Shown here: piece after piece, positions 41,108 through 49,917 of the stretch | How positions within the stretch are numbered: position 1 is the stretch's first letter | How the letters are laid out: each line of letters begins with the position of its first letter | Assembly (NCBI RefSeq): GCF_014203715.1 | Contig: NZ_JACHJP010000001.1 | Coordinates: 846,432-910,431, forward strand | Source: Streptosporangium saharense | Lineage (GTDB): Bacteria; Actinomycetota; Actinomycetes; Streptosporangiales; Streptosporangiaceae | DNA: 64,000 bases | Direction: 5' to 3' | Program-made: the position numbers and the translations under genes | Notes under the pieces: generated by a model | The model's database searches: none | What the model was told of the DNA's origin: nothing | What the model saw: only the letters and a program-made list of their open reading frames with translations

Positions 41108-41265
41108 AGGCGGCGCGACGCGGGCCCGGGGCCCCGGCTCCCCTCGCCGGAGTCGGGGCCGGTCCTTCGGCCGGACGCGAGGCGCTCGGCCTCGCCGTGC
41201 AACGCCTCGACGAGGAGCAGCTCCAGAAGGAGGTCCGCGTCCACGAGATCGTCGAGTGCTGCCAT
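41101..41265 (-). CDS. Small ORF (54 aa), hypothetical
   Basis: ATG 41265 is preceded by a textbook AGGAGG with 4-5 nt spacing (CACCAGGAGGGCACATG). The product has a leucine- and acid-rich N-terminal helix (MAALDDLVDADLLLELLLVEAL) and a Gly/Arg/Pro-rich tail. The overlap with the upstream convergent gene is only 7 nt. The strong RBS makes it credible, the family is unknown. Confidence 0.5.
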   Translation of the reverse strand: MAALDDLVDADLLLELLLVEALHGEAERLASGRRTGPDSGEGSRGPGPASRRLQ

Positions 41266-41441
41266 GTGCCCTCCTGGTGAAAAGACGCCCCACGGGTCAC
41301 ACGGGTTGCTTCTCATAACGGAACGGCATGGAAATTCCCCGGCAGATCACCCGGAAACATACGGATTTTTCGTGCTTTTGGGCGAGAAGTCGATAGCCGC
41401 CCCGGCTTCAAGGCCGTTTCCGGATGTCCGAGACTTGTCCC

Positions 41442-41978
41442 ATGAACCGTCCCCCGGCGCCGAAAGGCGTCCTCTACGTGATCGTCTGCGCGGCCGGAGC
41501 GGCCCCCACGGCACAGGACCTGGTCGTGACGGCCCTCGCCGAGGGATGGGAGGTCCAGGTCGTCGCCACCCCCGCCGCGCTGGGCTTCTTCGACGTCCCC
41601 GCGTTCGAGGAGCTGACCGGACGGCCCGTCAAGAGCCGCTACCGCAGGCCGGACGAGCCGAAGCCGCCCAGGGCGGACGCCATCGTCGTCGCCCCGGCCA
41701 CCTTCAACACCGTCAACAAGTTCGCCCAGGGCATCGCCGACACCTACGCGCTCGGCCTGCTCGCCGAGGCCCCCGGGCTGGGCATCCCGGTGGCCGTGGT
41801 GCCCTTCGTCAACGCCGCCCTGGCCTGCCGGACCCCGTTCCTGCGGAGCGTCGAGACGCTGCGCGCCGAGGGGGTGCGGGTGCTCCTCGACCCACGGAAC
41901 GAGGGCTGGAGCGGTGCCAAGCCCTGGCGGGAGGCCCTGGACGCGATCGGGGCACCCCGGCACGGCGACGCGGAGTAA
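41442..41978 (+). CDS. Flavoprotein, HFCD superfamily (Dfp/CoaC-like)
   Basis: 178 aa from ATG 41442. It has the HFCD pattern: N-terminal VLYVIVCAAGAAPTAQDLV, ...VVATPAALGFFD, ADAIVVAPATFNTVNKFAQGIADTYAL (P-A-x-x-N-T motif) and a VAVVPFVNAALA strand. HFCD flavoproteins decarboxylate 4'-phosphopantothenoyl-cysteine or peptide cysteines. No Cys-peptide precursor is adjacent. The specific role is unknown. Confidence 0.82.
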   Translation: MNRPPAPKGVLYVIVCAAGAAPTAQDLVVTALAEGWEVQVVATPAALGFFDVPAFEELTGRPVKSRYRRPDEPKPPRADAIVVAPATFNTVNKFAQGIADTYALGLLAEAPGLGIPVAVVPFVNAALACRTPFLRSVETLRAEGVRVLLDPRNEGWSGAKPWREALDAIGAPRHGDAE

Positions 41979-42134
41979 CGAAACGGCGGGCGCGCGGGCC
42001 GTACGAAAAGGGGAGTTTCCACCAGGGGCGGCGAAGGCGGGAGGACCAAGAAGCCGGATCCGCCCCCCGCGCGCGGCCCTTCGTCACATACTGAAACGCT
42101 GCGTGACGTTGAGTAACCGACGGGGGGCACAGCG

Positions 42135-44102
42135 GTGACGGGGACGATCATTCAAGCGGTTCGCGCGGGGCGCGGTGAGCGGACGAGCGGGGAGGGGCCC
42201 CCGGGGGACGAGGCCGTCGGGCGGGGGCGCTGGGCGGCCCGGGAGGAGGCGCAGCGTCCCGACATCGACGTCAGCGTGATCGTCCCCGTCCACAACTGCC
42301 GTCCCTACCTCGACCGGTGCCTGACGTCGCTGCTGGTCCAGCGGGTCAACCGGGAGATCATCGTCGTCGACGACGGCTCCACCGACGGCAGCGCCGAGCT
42401 GCTCGACCTCTACGCCGCCCACCACAGGGGGGTCGTGCGGGTCGTCCACCTGGAGCGCTCGGGCGGCGCGGGCCGTCCCCGCAACGTCGGCCTGGCCCAC
42501 GCCAGGGGGAGATACGTCTTCTTCTGCGACGCCGACGACTACCTCGGCCCCGAGGCGCTCGAACGGATGCTCGCGATGGCCGAGCGCAACGGCTCCGACA
42601 TGGTGCTCGGGAAGATCGTCGGGCACGACCGCAGGGCGCCCGTCTCGATGTTCCGCGAGAACGCCGAACGGGTCACGCTCGCGGAGAGCTGCGTCTACAA
42701 CAGCCTGAGCTGCTTCAAGCTGTTCCGCAGGGAGATGGTCGAGCGCTACGGCATCCGCTTCGACGAGACGCTGCTGGTCGGCGAGGACGTGTTCTTCACG
42801 ACCCACGCCTACTGCCACGCCGAGGTGATCTCCGTCGTCGCCGACTACGACTGCTACCACCTGGTCGCCAGGCCGGACGGCAGCAGCATCATGCAGCAGC
42901 CGGGCAGCCGTGACCCGGTCGCCTGGATGCGGATGATCAAGAAGTCCGTCGAGCTGATGGTGAGCCACGTGCGTCCCGGGGCGCTCCGCGACCACCTGCT
43001 CGGCCGTCACTTCAGGATGGACGCGCTCAGCAACCTCGGCAGGCCCTTCCTCGACGCCGGGGACGAGACGCGCAGGCTGATCGCCGCCGAGGTCGCCGAC
43101 ATGTGCGAGCGGTGGCTGACCGACGGCGTCCGCGAGCGCCTCAACCCCATCGACCGGGGCCGCGTCGCCGCCCTCCAGGACATCGACCGTCTGGTACGGC
43201 TCGCGCACATCGAGTCGGCCGTGATCCACAGGCGGCTGACCGGCCTGCACTGGGACCCGCGGGACGGCCTCGTCGTCGCGGGCCTGGTCGCGCTCGACGC
43301 CCTCGACGCCCTCAGCAGGGACGGGCGCCCCGACCTCGTGGCCGACGGTCTGGACCTGGTGCTGCGGCTGCGCGGGGGGAACGCGGGAAGCGACGGGGGG
43401 CGGCCGGTCGAGCGGGTGTTCCCGGTCAGCGGCGACCACGAGGGCTTCACCGCCGTGGTGGACGTCACGACGCTGTCCTCCGGGGTCTGGGACGTCTATC
43501 TGAACGTCGAGTGCGAGGGCGTCACCCGTCTGGTACGGCTCGGCGCCGAGCGGGACGAGCGGATCGCCAGGCCCGCCCCCCGGGTGATCGACGGCGTCGT
43601 CGCCCTACCGTACTTCACGAGGCCGCACGGCAATCTCAGCCTCGACGTCGGGGGATACGTGGTGAGCGTCCCCGGGAGCGTCCGGCTGACCCGGACCCGC
43701 TGGACGATCGGGCACAGGCTGGTGCTCGACGGCAGGATCAGCGTCGGCTCGGCAGCCCCGGGGGCGCGGGCCGTACGGCATCTGGTGTGGCGGGAACGGT
43801 GGTCGGGGCGGGAGCGGCGCGAGCCGGTCGAGGTCGGGGAGGGGGGCGAGTTCGCCGCCCGGCAGGCACTCGGCAGACTGGGACCCGGCACCTGGGACGC
43901 CTACCTGGAGCTGGACCTGGGCGGGCCGCCCGCGCGGTTCAGGGTCGAGGCGCCCGCCGAGATCGTCGCGCCGCCGCGCACCTGGTGGCGCGGGCTGGTC
44001 AGGCGCAGCGTCAGGCCCTACGCGACCGCGGGCAAGGGGCGGCTGAGCACGGTCGTCCGCACGTTCACCCCCAGGTCACTCGTCCGCCGGGTCCTGCGCT
44101 AA
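42135..44102 (+). CDS. Family 2 glycosyltransferase with C-terminal extension (655 aa)
   Basis: GTG start. After a disordered N-terminus of about 40 residues, the GT-A domain follows (VSVIVPVHNCRPYLDRCLTSLLVQ, VVDDGSTDGSAELL, GRPRNVGLAHARGRYVFFCDADDYLG with the D-x-D-type DADD). The second half (~370 residues) is a helical and beta region not recognised in detail; similar sizes occur in teichoic-acid-type polymerising glycosyltransferases. Acceptor unknown. Confidence 0.82.
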   Translation: MTGTIIQAVRAGRGERTSGEGPPGDEAVGRGRWAAREEAQRPDIDVSVIVPVHNCRPYLDRCLTSLLVQRVNREIIVVDDGSTDGSAELLDLYAAHHRGVVRVVHLERSGGAGRPRNVGLAHARGRYVFFCDADDYLGPEALERMLAMAERNGSDMVLGKIVGHDRRAPVSMFRENAERVTLAESCVYNSLSCFKLFRREMVERYGIRFDETLLVGEDVFFTTHAYCHAEVISVVADYDCYHLVARPDGSSIMQQPGSRDPVAWMRMIKKSVELMVSHVRPGALRDHLLGRHFRMDALSNLGRPFLDAGDETRRLIAAEVADMCERWLTDGVRERLNPIDRGRVAALQDIDRLVRLAHIESAVIHRRLTGLHWDPRDGLVVAGLVALDALDALSRDGRPDLVADGLDLVLRLRGGNAGSDGGRPVERVFPVSGDHEGFTAVVDVTTLSSGVWDVYLNVECEGVTRLVRLGAERDERIARPAPRVIDGVVALPYFTRPHGNLSLDVGGYVVSVPGSVRLTRTRWTIGHRLVLDGRISVGSAAPGARAVRHLVWRERWSGRERREPVEVGEGGEFAARQALGRLGPGTWDAYLELDLGGPPARFRVEAPAEIVAPPRTWWRGLVRRSVRPYATAGKGRLSTVVRTFTPRSLVRRVLR

Positions 44103-44111
44103 TGCCACTCC

Positions 44112-44125
44112 CTTGCAAGTGCAAG
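44112..44125. promoter_or_regulatory. CTTGCA-AG-TGCAAG dyad upstream of cbiM
   Basis: A perfect 6-bp-arm inverted repeat (CTTGCAAGTGCAAG) lies 47 nt upstream of the cbiM start. Its TTGCA-NN-TGCAA core equals the palindrome at the XRE-hbhA promoter (4785-4796). No cobalamin riboswitch fits in the 70-nt gap, so a protein regulator is more likely. Confidence 0.6.
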
Positions 44126-44171
44126 CCCATGGCTTAAAGTAGGGAGGATTTCGCATTTCCGGAGGCTTGCC

Positions 44172-45212
44172 GTGCACGTGCCCGATGGCTTTTTCAACGC
44201 AGCCGTATCCATTTCGGCCGGGGCCGTCGCGGCCGCCGGTGTGGGGGTCTGCCTGCGGGGAGCCCGTAAGGAGCTCGACGACAGGACCGCCCCCATGGCG
44301 GGTCTGGTCGCCGCCTTCATCTTCGCCGTCCAGATGCTCAACTTCCCGGTCGCCGCGGGCACCAGCGGGCACCTGCTCGGTGGCACGCTCGCGGCGATAC
44401 TCGTCGGACCGTACACGGCGGTGTTGTGCGTGGCCGTCGTCCTGCTCGTGCAGGGCTTCTTCTTCGCCGACGGCGGCCTGACCGCGCTCGGGGTGAACAT
44501 CACCCTCATGGGCATCGTCGCCATCGTGGCCGGTTGGGCGGTCTTCCGCCTGATCGCGAGCAGGGCGCGCAGCCGGGGCGTGGTGGTCGCGGCCTCCTTC
44601 GTCGCGGCGCTGGTCTCGGTGCCGGTCGCCGCGCTGGCCTTCGCGCTGCTGTTCTGGATCGGCGGCACCGCGCCCATCGAGGTCGGCACAGTAGCCATGG
44701 CCATGGGCGGGGTGCACGTGCTCATCGGCATCGGCGAGGGCCTGATCACCGCGGTCACCGTCAGCACCGTGCTCGCGGTCAGGCCCGACCTGGTCTACGG
44801 CGCCCGCGGACTTGCCGCGCCCCTGGTGCTGAAGGGCGCCGACGGCGAGGCGACCGCGGTGAGCGCTCCCCAGCGGGCGACGGCCCCGCGCCGGGTCGGC
44901 TGGTTCCTGCCCGCGGGTGTCCTGGTCGCGGCGCTGCTGGCCGGGATCGTCAGCTTCTACGCCTCCTCCTCGCCCGACGGTCTTGAGCGGGTCGCCGAAG
45001 ACAAGGGTTTCATCAGCCAGGCCAGGGACCACGCCCTCGGCGACCAGCCGCTTGCCGACTACGGCGAGGTCGGCGGCATCCCGGTCGGCGTCGCGGGGCT
45101 GGTCGGCGTGGGGGTGACCCTCGCCGTCGGCGGCGGCCTCTTCTTCGCGGTACGGCGCCGTAACCAGGGAAAGGCGAGTGACGACTCGGCGAAGGACGAG
45201 GTCACCGCGTAG
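44172..45212 (+). CDS. cbiM: CbiM, ECF cobalt/nickel transporter permease with PDGLE domain
   Basis: 346 aa from GTG 44172. The N-terminus MHVPDGF is the conserved metal-binding entry of CbiM/NikM; about six membrane segments follow. The C-terminal part has a PDGLE motif (SSSPDGLERVAED), which is the CbiN/NikN element normally made as a separate small protein, so this is a CbiMN fusion. It is the substrate-specific component for Co2+ or Ni2+ uptake. Overlaps cbiQ by one base. Confidence 0.93.
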   Translation: MHVPDGFFNAAVSISAGAVAAAGVGVCLRGARKELDDRTAPMAGLVAAFIFAVQMLNFPVAAGTSGHLLGGTLAAILVGPYTAVLCVAVVLLVQGFFFADGGLTALGVNITLMGIVAIVAGWAVFRLIASRARSRGVVVAASFVAALVSVPVAALAFALLFWIGGTAPIEVGTVAMAMGGVHVLIGIGEGLITAVTVSTVLAVRPDLVYGARGLAAPLVLKGADGEATAVSAPQRATAPRRVGWFLPAGVLVAALLAGIVSFYASSSPDGLERVAEDKGFISQARDHALGDQPLADYGEVGGIPVGVAGLVGVGVTLAVGGGLFFAVRRRNQGKASDDSAKDEVTA

Positions 45213-45988
45213 TGGGAGCGGGCCACCACCACCAGCTCTACCGGCCGGGCGACACCCTCGTCCACCGGCTGCCGCCCCAGTGCAAGCTGGTCGCGGTCGC
45301 GGCCTTCGCGCTGGTGGTCGTGGCGACCCCGCGTGAGTGGCTGTGGGCCTTCGGGCTCTACGCGCTCCTGCTGGGCGTGGTGGCGTTCGCCGCCCGGGTG
45401 CCACCGGGCTTCGTGCTGCGGCGGATGGTGGTCGAGCTGCCGTTCGTGGTGTTCGCGGTGGCGCTGCCGTTCATCGGGCTCGGCGAGCGGGTGCCGTTCC
45501 TGGGGATCACGCTCAGCGTCGAGGGGCTCTGGGCGGCCTGGAACATCCTGGCCAAGGCCACGCTCGGGGTCGCCGCGAGCGTGCTGCTCGCGGCCACGAC
45601 CGAGCCGAGGCTGATGCTGCTCGGCGCCCAGCGGCTGCGGCTGCCGCCGCTGCTGGTGCAGATCGCGATGTTCATGCTCCGCTACATGGACGTGATCGTG
45701 GACGAGATGCGCAGGATGCGGGTGGCCAGGGAGTCGCGGGGGTTCGTGGCCAGGGACGTCCGGCACATCCCGGCCGTCGCCAAGTCGGCGGGGGCGCTGT
45801 TCATCCGCTCCTACGAGCGTGGCGAGCGGGTGCACCTGGCGATGCTCAGCCGGGGCTACACGGGCTCGATGCCGGTCATCCAGGACCTGTCCGCCTCCTC
45901 GCGTCAGTGGCTCACCGCGGGTATGTTGCCGGGCGCGGCGCTGGTCGCGCTGCTCGGGACGACGCTCGTGAACGGGGGCCTGGGATGA
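45212..45988 (+). CDS. cbiQ: CbiQ, ECF transporter T-component
   Basis: 258 aa membrane protein with about five membrane segments and the coupling region ARESRGFVARDVRHIPAV (A-R-x-x-G motif of T-components) and LSRGYTGSMPV. It couples CbiM to the ATPase CbiO. GTG start overlaps the cbiM stop; its own stop overlaps the cbiO start (ATGA). Confidence 0.92.
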   Translation: MGAGHHHQLYRPGDTLVHRLPPQCKLVAVAAFALVVVATPREWLWAFGLYALLLGVVAFAARVPPGFVLRRMVVELPFVVFAVALPFIGLGERVPFLGITLSVEGLWAAWNILAKATLGVAASVLLAATTEPRLMLLGAQRLRLPPLLVQIAMFMLRYMDVIVDEMRRMRVARESRGFVARDVRHIPAVAKSAGALFIRSYERGERVHLAMLSRGYTGSMPVIQDLSASSRQWLTAGMLPGAALVALLGTTLVNGGLG

Positions 45989-46734
45989 CCGCCTCGCTGG
46001 AGGTGCGCCGCCTGGCGTACGCCTATCCGGACGGCACGCAGGCGCTGTTCGGCGTGGACTTCGAGATCGCGCGCGGGGAGCGGGTCGCGCTGCTCGGCCC
46101 GAACGGCGCGGGCAAGACCACGCTGGTGATGCACCTCAACGGCATCCTGACGCCGGGGCACGGCACGGTGACGGTCGCCGGGCTGCCGGTCGGCAAGGAC
46201 TCGCTCAAAGAGATCCGCAGGCGGGTCGGGCTCGTCTTCCAGGACCCCGACGACCAGCTCTTCATGCCGACGGTCAGGGAGGACGTCGCCTTCGGCCCGG
46301 CCAACCTCGGGATCAGGGGCGAGGAACTGCGGCGCCGGGTGGAGGAGGCCCTCGACCGCGTCGGCATGCTCGACGTGGTCGACAGGCCGCCGCACCACCT
46401 GTCCTTCGGCCAGCGCCGCAGGGTCGCGGTGGCGACGGTGCTGGCGATGGAGCCGGAGATCCTGGTGCTGGACGAGCCCTCGTCGAACCTGGACCCGGCC
46501 TCGCGGCGTGAGCTGGCCGAGATCCTCAGGGGGCTGGACGTGACCGTGCTGATGGTCACGCATGACCTGCCGTACGCCATGGAGCTGTGTGAGCGGGCGC
46601 TGATCCTGTCGGGCGGCGTGATCGCCGCGGACGGGCCGACCAGGGAGATCCTCGCCGACGCGGAACTGCTCGCCGCCCACCGTCTGGAACTGCCGTACGG
46701 CTTCGCCCTCCCGCGAGCGGAGCATTCCTCATGA
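45985..46734 (+). CDS. cbiO: CbiO, ECF transporter ATPase
   Basis: 249 aa ABC ATPase. Walker A is GPNGAGKTT, the Q-loop is VFQDPDDQLFMPT (typical of ECF ATPases), the signature motif is LSFGQ, and Walker B is ILVLDEPSSNLDP with H-loop VTHDL. It powers Co/Ni import together with CbiM and CbiQ. Three overlapping genes make one operon. Confidence 0.95.
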   Translation: MTASLEVRRLAYAYPDGTQALFGVDFEIARGERVALLGPNGAGKTTLVMHLNGILTPGHGTVTVAGLPVGKDSLKEIRRRVGLVFQDPDDQLFMPTVREDVAFGPANLGIRGEELRRRVEEALDRVGMLDVVDRPPHHLSFGQRRRVAVATVLAMEPEILVLDEPSSNLDPASRRELAEILRGLDVTVLMVTHDLPYAMELCERALILSGGVIAADGPTREILADAELLAAHRLELPYGFALPRAEHSS

Positions 46735-47046
46735 TCATTACCGTGTGTATCAATTCGCTGTGATAGCGGCTTATATGATCTTTGATCCGCGTTATTCGTG
46801 ATTTTTCCGGTATAACTCGGCGGGGGATGCCACGGTCTGGCCGGTTCGGCTGTGTCGTGTCGCGCTGTGCCGTACGGTGCCGTGCTGTGCCGTTGGCTTC
46901 ACGGACGGGGATCCGGAACGGGGTGAGGGTGATGTGTGGCGTTTACGGTTCTTCCTCCGCCCGGGGCGAATGATCATAGGGTCGCGGGACCTCACATACG
47001 GTGATGGCGAAGTAAAGTGGGTCTGCCTCATGGGCGAGGAGGACTG
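46735..47046. other. Gap before the STAS gene; AT-richer left side, minicistron at right
   Basis: The left part (46740-46810) is the most AT-rich stretch nearby. A GTGCCGT/CTGTGCCGT repeat run lies around 46850-46895. At 47030-47047 ATG GGC GAG GAG GAC TGA is a five-codon minicistron whose stop overlaps the STAS start codon (TGATG). No other gene seen. Confidence 0.5.
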
Positions 47047-47385
47047 ATGAAGCTACGGCTGGCTCGCCGCGCCGTCGGCGACGCCGTGGTGGTGGCCGTC
47101 GAGGGCGAACTCGATCTGTTCACCGCCCCCTTTCTGCGGGACGAGGTTCGCGATGCCATCAAGCTCGACGGGTCCCGGCTGATCCTCGACCTGACGGCGC
47201 TGTCGTTCATGGACTCAAGCGGCCTGTCCGTGCTCATCGAGGCCTGGCGGCTGGCCACGGGCGAGGGCGGCGGTGTCAGCCTCGCCGCCCCGCAGGCCCC
47301 GGTGGCCAGGATCCTGCGCACCACCGGTCTCGACCGCCGCATCAAGGTCTATCCCGACGTCGGCACCGCGGTCGGCGCGGGCTGA
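47047..47385 (+). CDS. STAS-domain anti-anti-sigma factor (RsbV type)
   Basis: 112 aa STAS domain from ATG 47047, with GAGGAGG upstream. The phosphorylation site is in FMDSSGLSVLIEA (S-S-G), and VVVAVEGELDLFTAP is the first strand pair. Such proteins bind anti-sigma kinases when dephosphorylated. No kinase or sigma gene is adjacent; a partner with an HATPase and a PP2C domain is encoded at 56053-58281. Confidence 0.92.
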   Translation: MKLRLARRAVGDAVVVAVEGELDLFTAPFLRDEVRDAIKLDGSRLILDLTALSFMDSSGLSVLIEAWRLATGEGGGVSLAAPQAPVARILRTTGLDRRIKVYPDVGTAVGAG

Positions 47386-47465
47386 GCGTCACGGAGCGTG
47401 AGGCGACCTGCCGAACGACCACCCCCTGGTAGAACTTCATTCGGTAGCCGCGTTAGAGTCCGCTC

Positions 47466-48239
47466 ATGGACCTGAACGGAGCAGCAGCAGTCATCTCGGG
47501 CGGTGCCAGCGGCCTCGGTGAGGCCACGGCCCGTCATCTCGCCGCACACGGCGCCACCGTGGTCGTCGCCGACCTCAACGAGGAGCGCGGAAAGATCGTC
47601 GCCGACGAGATCGGCGGGGTCTTCGTCAAGACCGACGTCTCCGACGAGCAGCAGGTGCAGGCGGCGGTCGACGCGGCGGTCGCGACCGGCAAGCCCTTGC
47701 GCGTCGTGGTCAACAGCGCGGGCATCGGCTGGGCGGGCCGTACGGTCAACAGGGACGGCACCCCGCACGACCTGGCCTCCTACCGCAGGGTCATCGAGGT
47801 CAACCTGATCGGCACCTTCAACCTCCTGCGCGTCGGCGCCGCCGCCATCGCCAAGACCGACCCGGTCGACGAGGACGGCCAGCGCGGCGTGATCGTCAAC
47901 ACCGCCTCCGTCGCGGCGCTCGAAGGACAGACGGGCCAGGTGGCCTACTCGGCGTCCAAGGGCGGCATCGTCGGCATGACCCTGCCCGCCGCGCGCGACC
48001 TGTCGCCCGTCGGCATCCGCGTCAACACAATCTGCCCCGGCATCATCGACACCCCGATCTACGCCTTCAACGCCAACGCGGAGGAGTTCAAGGCCAAGCT
48101 CGTCGCCCCCGTGGTCTTCCCCAAGCGCATGGGCAGGCCGGAGGAGTTCGCCCAGCTCGTGCGCTCCCTGATCGAGAACGACTACATGAACGCCGAGACC
48201 GTCCGCTTCGACGGCGGCATCCGTTTCCAGCCCAAGTAG
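47466..48239 (+). CDS. SDR, 3-hydroxyacyl-CoA dehydrogenase-like (17beta-HSD10 type)
   Basis: 257 aa. It has the cofactor motif [12 protein letters not shown], the Ser of [22 protein letters not shown] with Y-x-x-x-K, and the [10 protein letters not shown] loop. The sequence around [18 protein letters not shown] is typical of the HSD17B10-like branch. ATG at 47466 follows TAGAGT by 6 nt, leaderless type. It is followed 23 nt later by an enoyl-CoA hydratase, so a beta-oxidation-like pair. Confidence 0.92.
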   Translation: MDLNGAAAVISGGASGLGEATARHLAAHGATVVVADLNEERGKIVADEIGGVFVKTDVSDEQQVQAAVDAAVATGKPLRVVVNSAGIGWAGRTVNRDGTPHDLASYRRVIEVNLIGTFNLLRVGAAAIAKTDPVDEDGQRGVIVNTASVAALEGQTGQVAYSASKGGIVGMTLPAARDLSPVGIRVNTICPGIIDTPIYAFNANAEEFKAKLVAPVVFPKRMGRPEEFAQLVRSLIENDYMNAETVRFDGGIRFQPK

Positions 48240-48262
48240 CTTCCGGCCGAAGGAGTCAACCG

Positions 48263-49027
48263 GTGTCTGACGAGGTACTGGCCGAGGTCGGCGACGGCGT
48301 CGCGGTCATCACGATCAACCGCCCCCAGGCCAGGAACGCGATCAACGGCGCGGTCGCCAGGGGGATCGCCGCGGTGCTCGACGAGTTCGAGGAGCGCGCG
48401 GACGTCTCGGTCTACGTGCTGACCGGGGCGGGCGGCACCTTCTGCGCGGGCATGGACCTGAAGGGCTTCCTCAAGGGCGACCTGCCCTTCCTTGAGGGCC
48501 GGGGCTTCGGCGGCATCGTCGAGGCGCCGCCGAGGAAGCCGATCGTCGCCGCCGTCGAGGGCTACGCCCTGGCCGGGGGCTTCGAGCTCGCGCTTGCCTG
48601 CGACATCATCGTGGCCTCGGAGAAGGCCGTCTTCGGGCTGCCCGAGCCCAAGAGGGGCCTGGTCGCGGCGGCGGGCGGCGTGATGCGGCTGCCCCGGCGC
48701 ATCCCGTACCACGTCGCGATGGAGATCGCCCTGACCGGCGACCACTTCCCCGCCTCCCGGCTGAGCGAGGTCGGCCTGGTCAACCACGTCACGCCCGAGG
48801 GCGAGGCGCTGACCAGGGCGGTCGAGCTGGCCAAGCGGATCGCGGGCAACGCCCCGCTGTCGCTCGCCGCGACCAAGCGGGTGATCGTCGAGTCCGCCGA
48901 CTGGAGCGCGGGGGAGATGTTCGCCAGGCAGGCGGAGATCATCGACCCGGTGTTCGCGTCGAAGGACGCCCAGGAGGGCGCCGCGGCCTTCGCCGAGAAG
49001 CGCGCCCCGGTCTGGAAGGGCGAGTAG
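48263..49027 (+). CDS. Enoyl-CoA hydratase/isomerase (crotonase family)
   Basis: 254 aa from GTG 48263 (GAAGGAG upstream). The oxyanion-hole region GGTFCAGMDLKGFL and AAVEGYALAGGFELALACDIIVASE are typical, with GLPEPKRGLVAAAGG in place of the Glu-bearing catalytic loop (E in LPEP is present). Operon with the preceding SDR; together they would act on acyl-CoA intermediates. Confidence 0.93.
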   Translation: MSDEVLAEVGDGVAVITINRPQARNAINGAVARGIAAVLDEFEERADVSVYVLTGAGGTFCAGMDLKGFLKGDLPFLEGRGFGGIVEAPPRKPIVAAVEGYALAGGFELALACDIIVASEKAVFGLPEPKRGLVAAAGGVMRLPRRIPYHVAMEIALTGDHFPASRLSEVGLVNHVTPEGEALTRAVELAKRIAGNAPLSLAATKRVIVESADWSAGEMFARQAEIIDPVFASKDAQEGAAAFAEKRAPVWKGE

Positions 49028-49038
49028 GACCTCTCACG

Positions 49039-49073
49039 GCGCCGGGCGCGGTCCGACGGGCCGCGCCCGGCGC
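49039..49073 (+). terminator. Terminator after the enoyl-CoA hydratase gene
   Basis: GCGCCGGGCGCGG (49039-49051) pairs perfectly with CCGCGCCCGGCGC (49061-49073), 12 nt past the stop. Confidence 0.75.
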
Positions 49074-49192
49074 GTTCGTGGCCTGGAATGCGTACGGTGG
49101 AAGGGCGTACGGCGTAGGTGTGGAAGGGCACGGCCAGGGCACCTGACCCCCACCCCGACACCCCGACCGCCCCCCGAAGGCCAGGAGAGTGC

Positions 49193-49849
49193 ATGGACGA
49201 CCCACTGGACACCTACGGCACCCGGTTCTCCCCGGCCGAGCGGCCCGCCGGGGAGCGGTTCAGGCGCAGGGCGGGTGAGCTGGCCGCGGGCGCGGCCGGA
49301 GCCGCGATGCTCATCATCGTGTTGGTCGCGGGCATGTGGGCGATCGAGGTCGCCGACTACGTGCTGCCCGCCGACTTCGACGCCTACGGCATCAGGTCGT
49401 GGGACGTCGAGGGCCTCGGCGGCATCTTCCTGGCGCCGTTCCTGCACGCGGGCTTCGGCCACCTGATGGCCAACTCGCTGCCCCTGCTGATCCTCGGCTT
49501 CCTCGCCGCGCTGCGCGGGATCGGCAGGTTCCTGCTCGCTAGCCTGATCATCATCGTGGTCAGCGGCCTCGGCGTCTGGTTCACCAGCTCGCCGTACGTC
49601 ATCACGGTCGGGGCGAGCGGGCTGGTCTTCGGCTACTTCGGCTTCGTGGTGGCCAGGGGCCTGTTCGACCGGCGTGCCCTCGACATCGTCATCGGCATCG
49701 GCGTCGCCGTGGCGTACTACTCGATCATCTGGGGCGTGCTGCCGGGCGAGGCGGGCATCTCCTGGCAAGGGCACCTGTTCGGATTGGTCGGCGGTGTCCT
49801 GGCGGCCTGGGCGCTGCGCCGCAGACGTCCCGCGCCACTCGCCTACTGA
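49193..49849 (+). CDS. Rhomboid family intramembrane serine protease
   Basis: 218 aa, six hydrophobic segments. The catalytic Ser is in GASGLVFGYFG and the His in SWQGHLFGLVGG; FLHAGFGHLMANSLPL is the H-x4-H-x3-N element of the second helix. ATG 49193 with CAGGAGAG upstream. It cleaves membrane-protein segments; substrate unknown. The genes that follow are unrelated. Confidence 0.93.
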   Translation: MDDPLDTYGTRFSPAERPAGERFRRRAGELAAGAAGAAMLIIVLVAGMWAIEVADYVLPADFDAYGIRSWDVEGLGGIFLAPFLHAGFGHLMANSLPLLILGFLAALRGIGRFLLASLIIIVVSGLGVWFTSSPYVITVGASGLVFGYFGFVVARGLFDRRALDIVIGIGVAVAYYSIIWGVLPGEAGISWQGHLFGLVGGVLAAWALRRRRPAPLAY

Positions 49850-49917
49850 CTTCTCGCCGGTGTCGGACCACGGGGATGGCTCCAGCCGGTGCCAGAAACG
49901 CTGTGGAGGGACTTTCA

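Noticed and set aside
42084-43439. Long minus-strand frame opposite the glycosyltransferase gene
   Set aside because: The plus-strand frame carries the GT-A motifs. The antisense reading is low-complexity Val/Ala/Arg-rich shadow sequence.
44103-44171. Cobalamin riboswitch upstream of cbiM
   Set aside because: The gap is only about 70 nt, too short for the element, and the B12-box core was not seen. A protein dyad is present instead.
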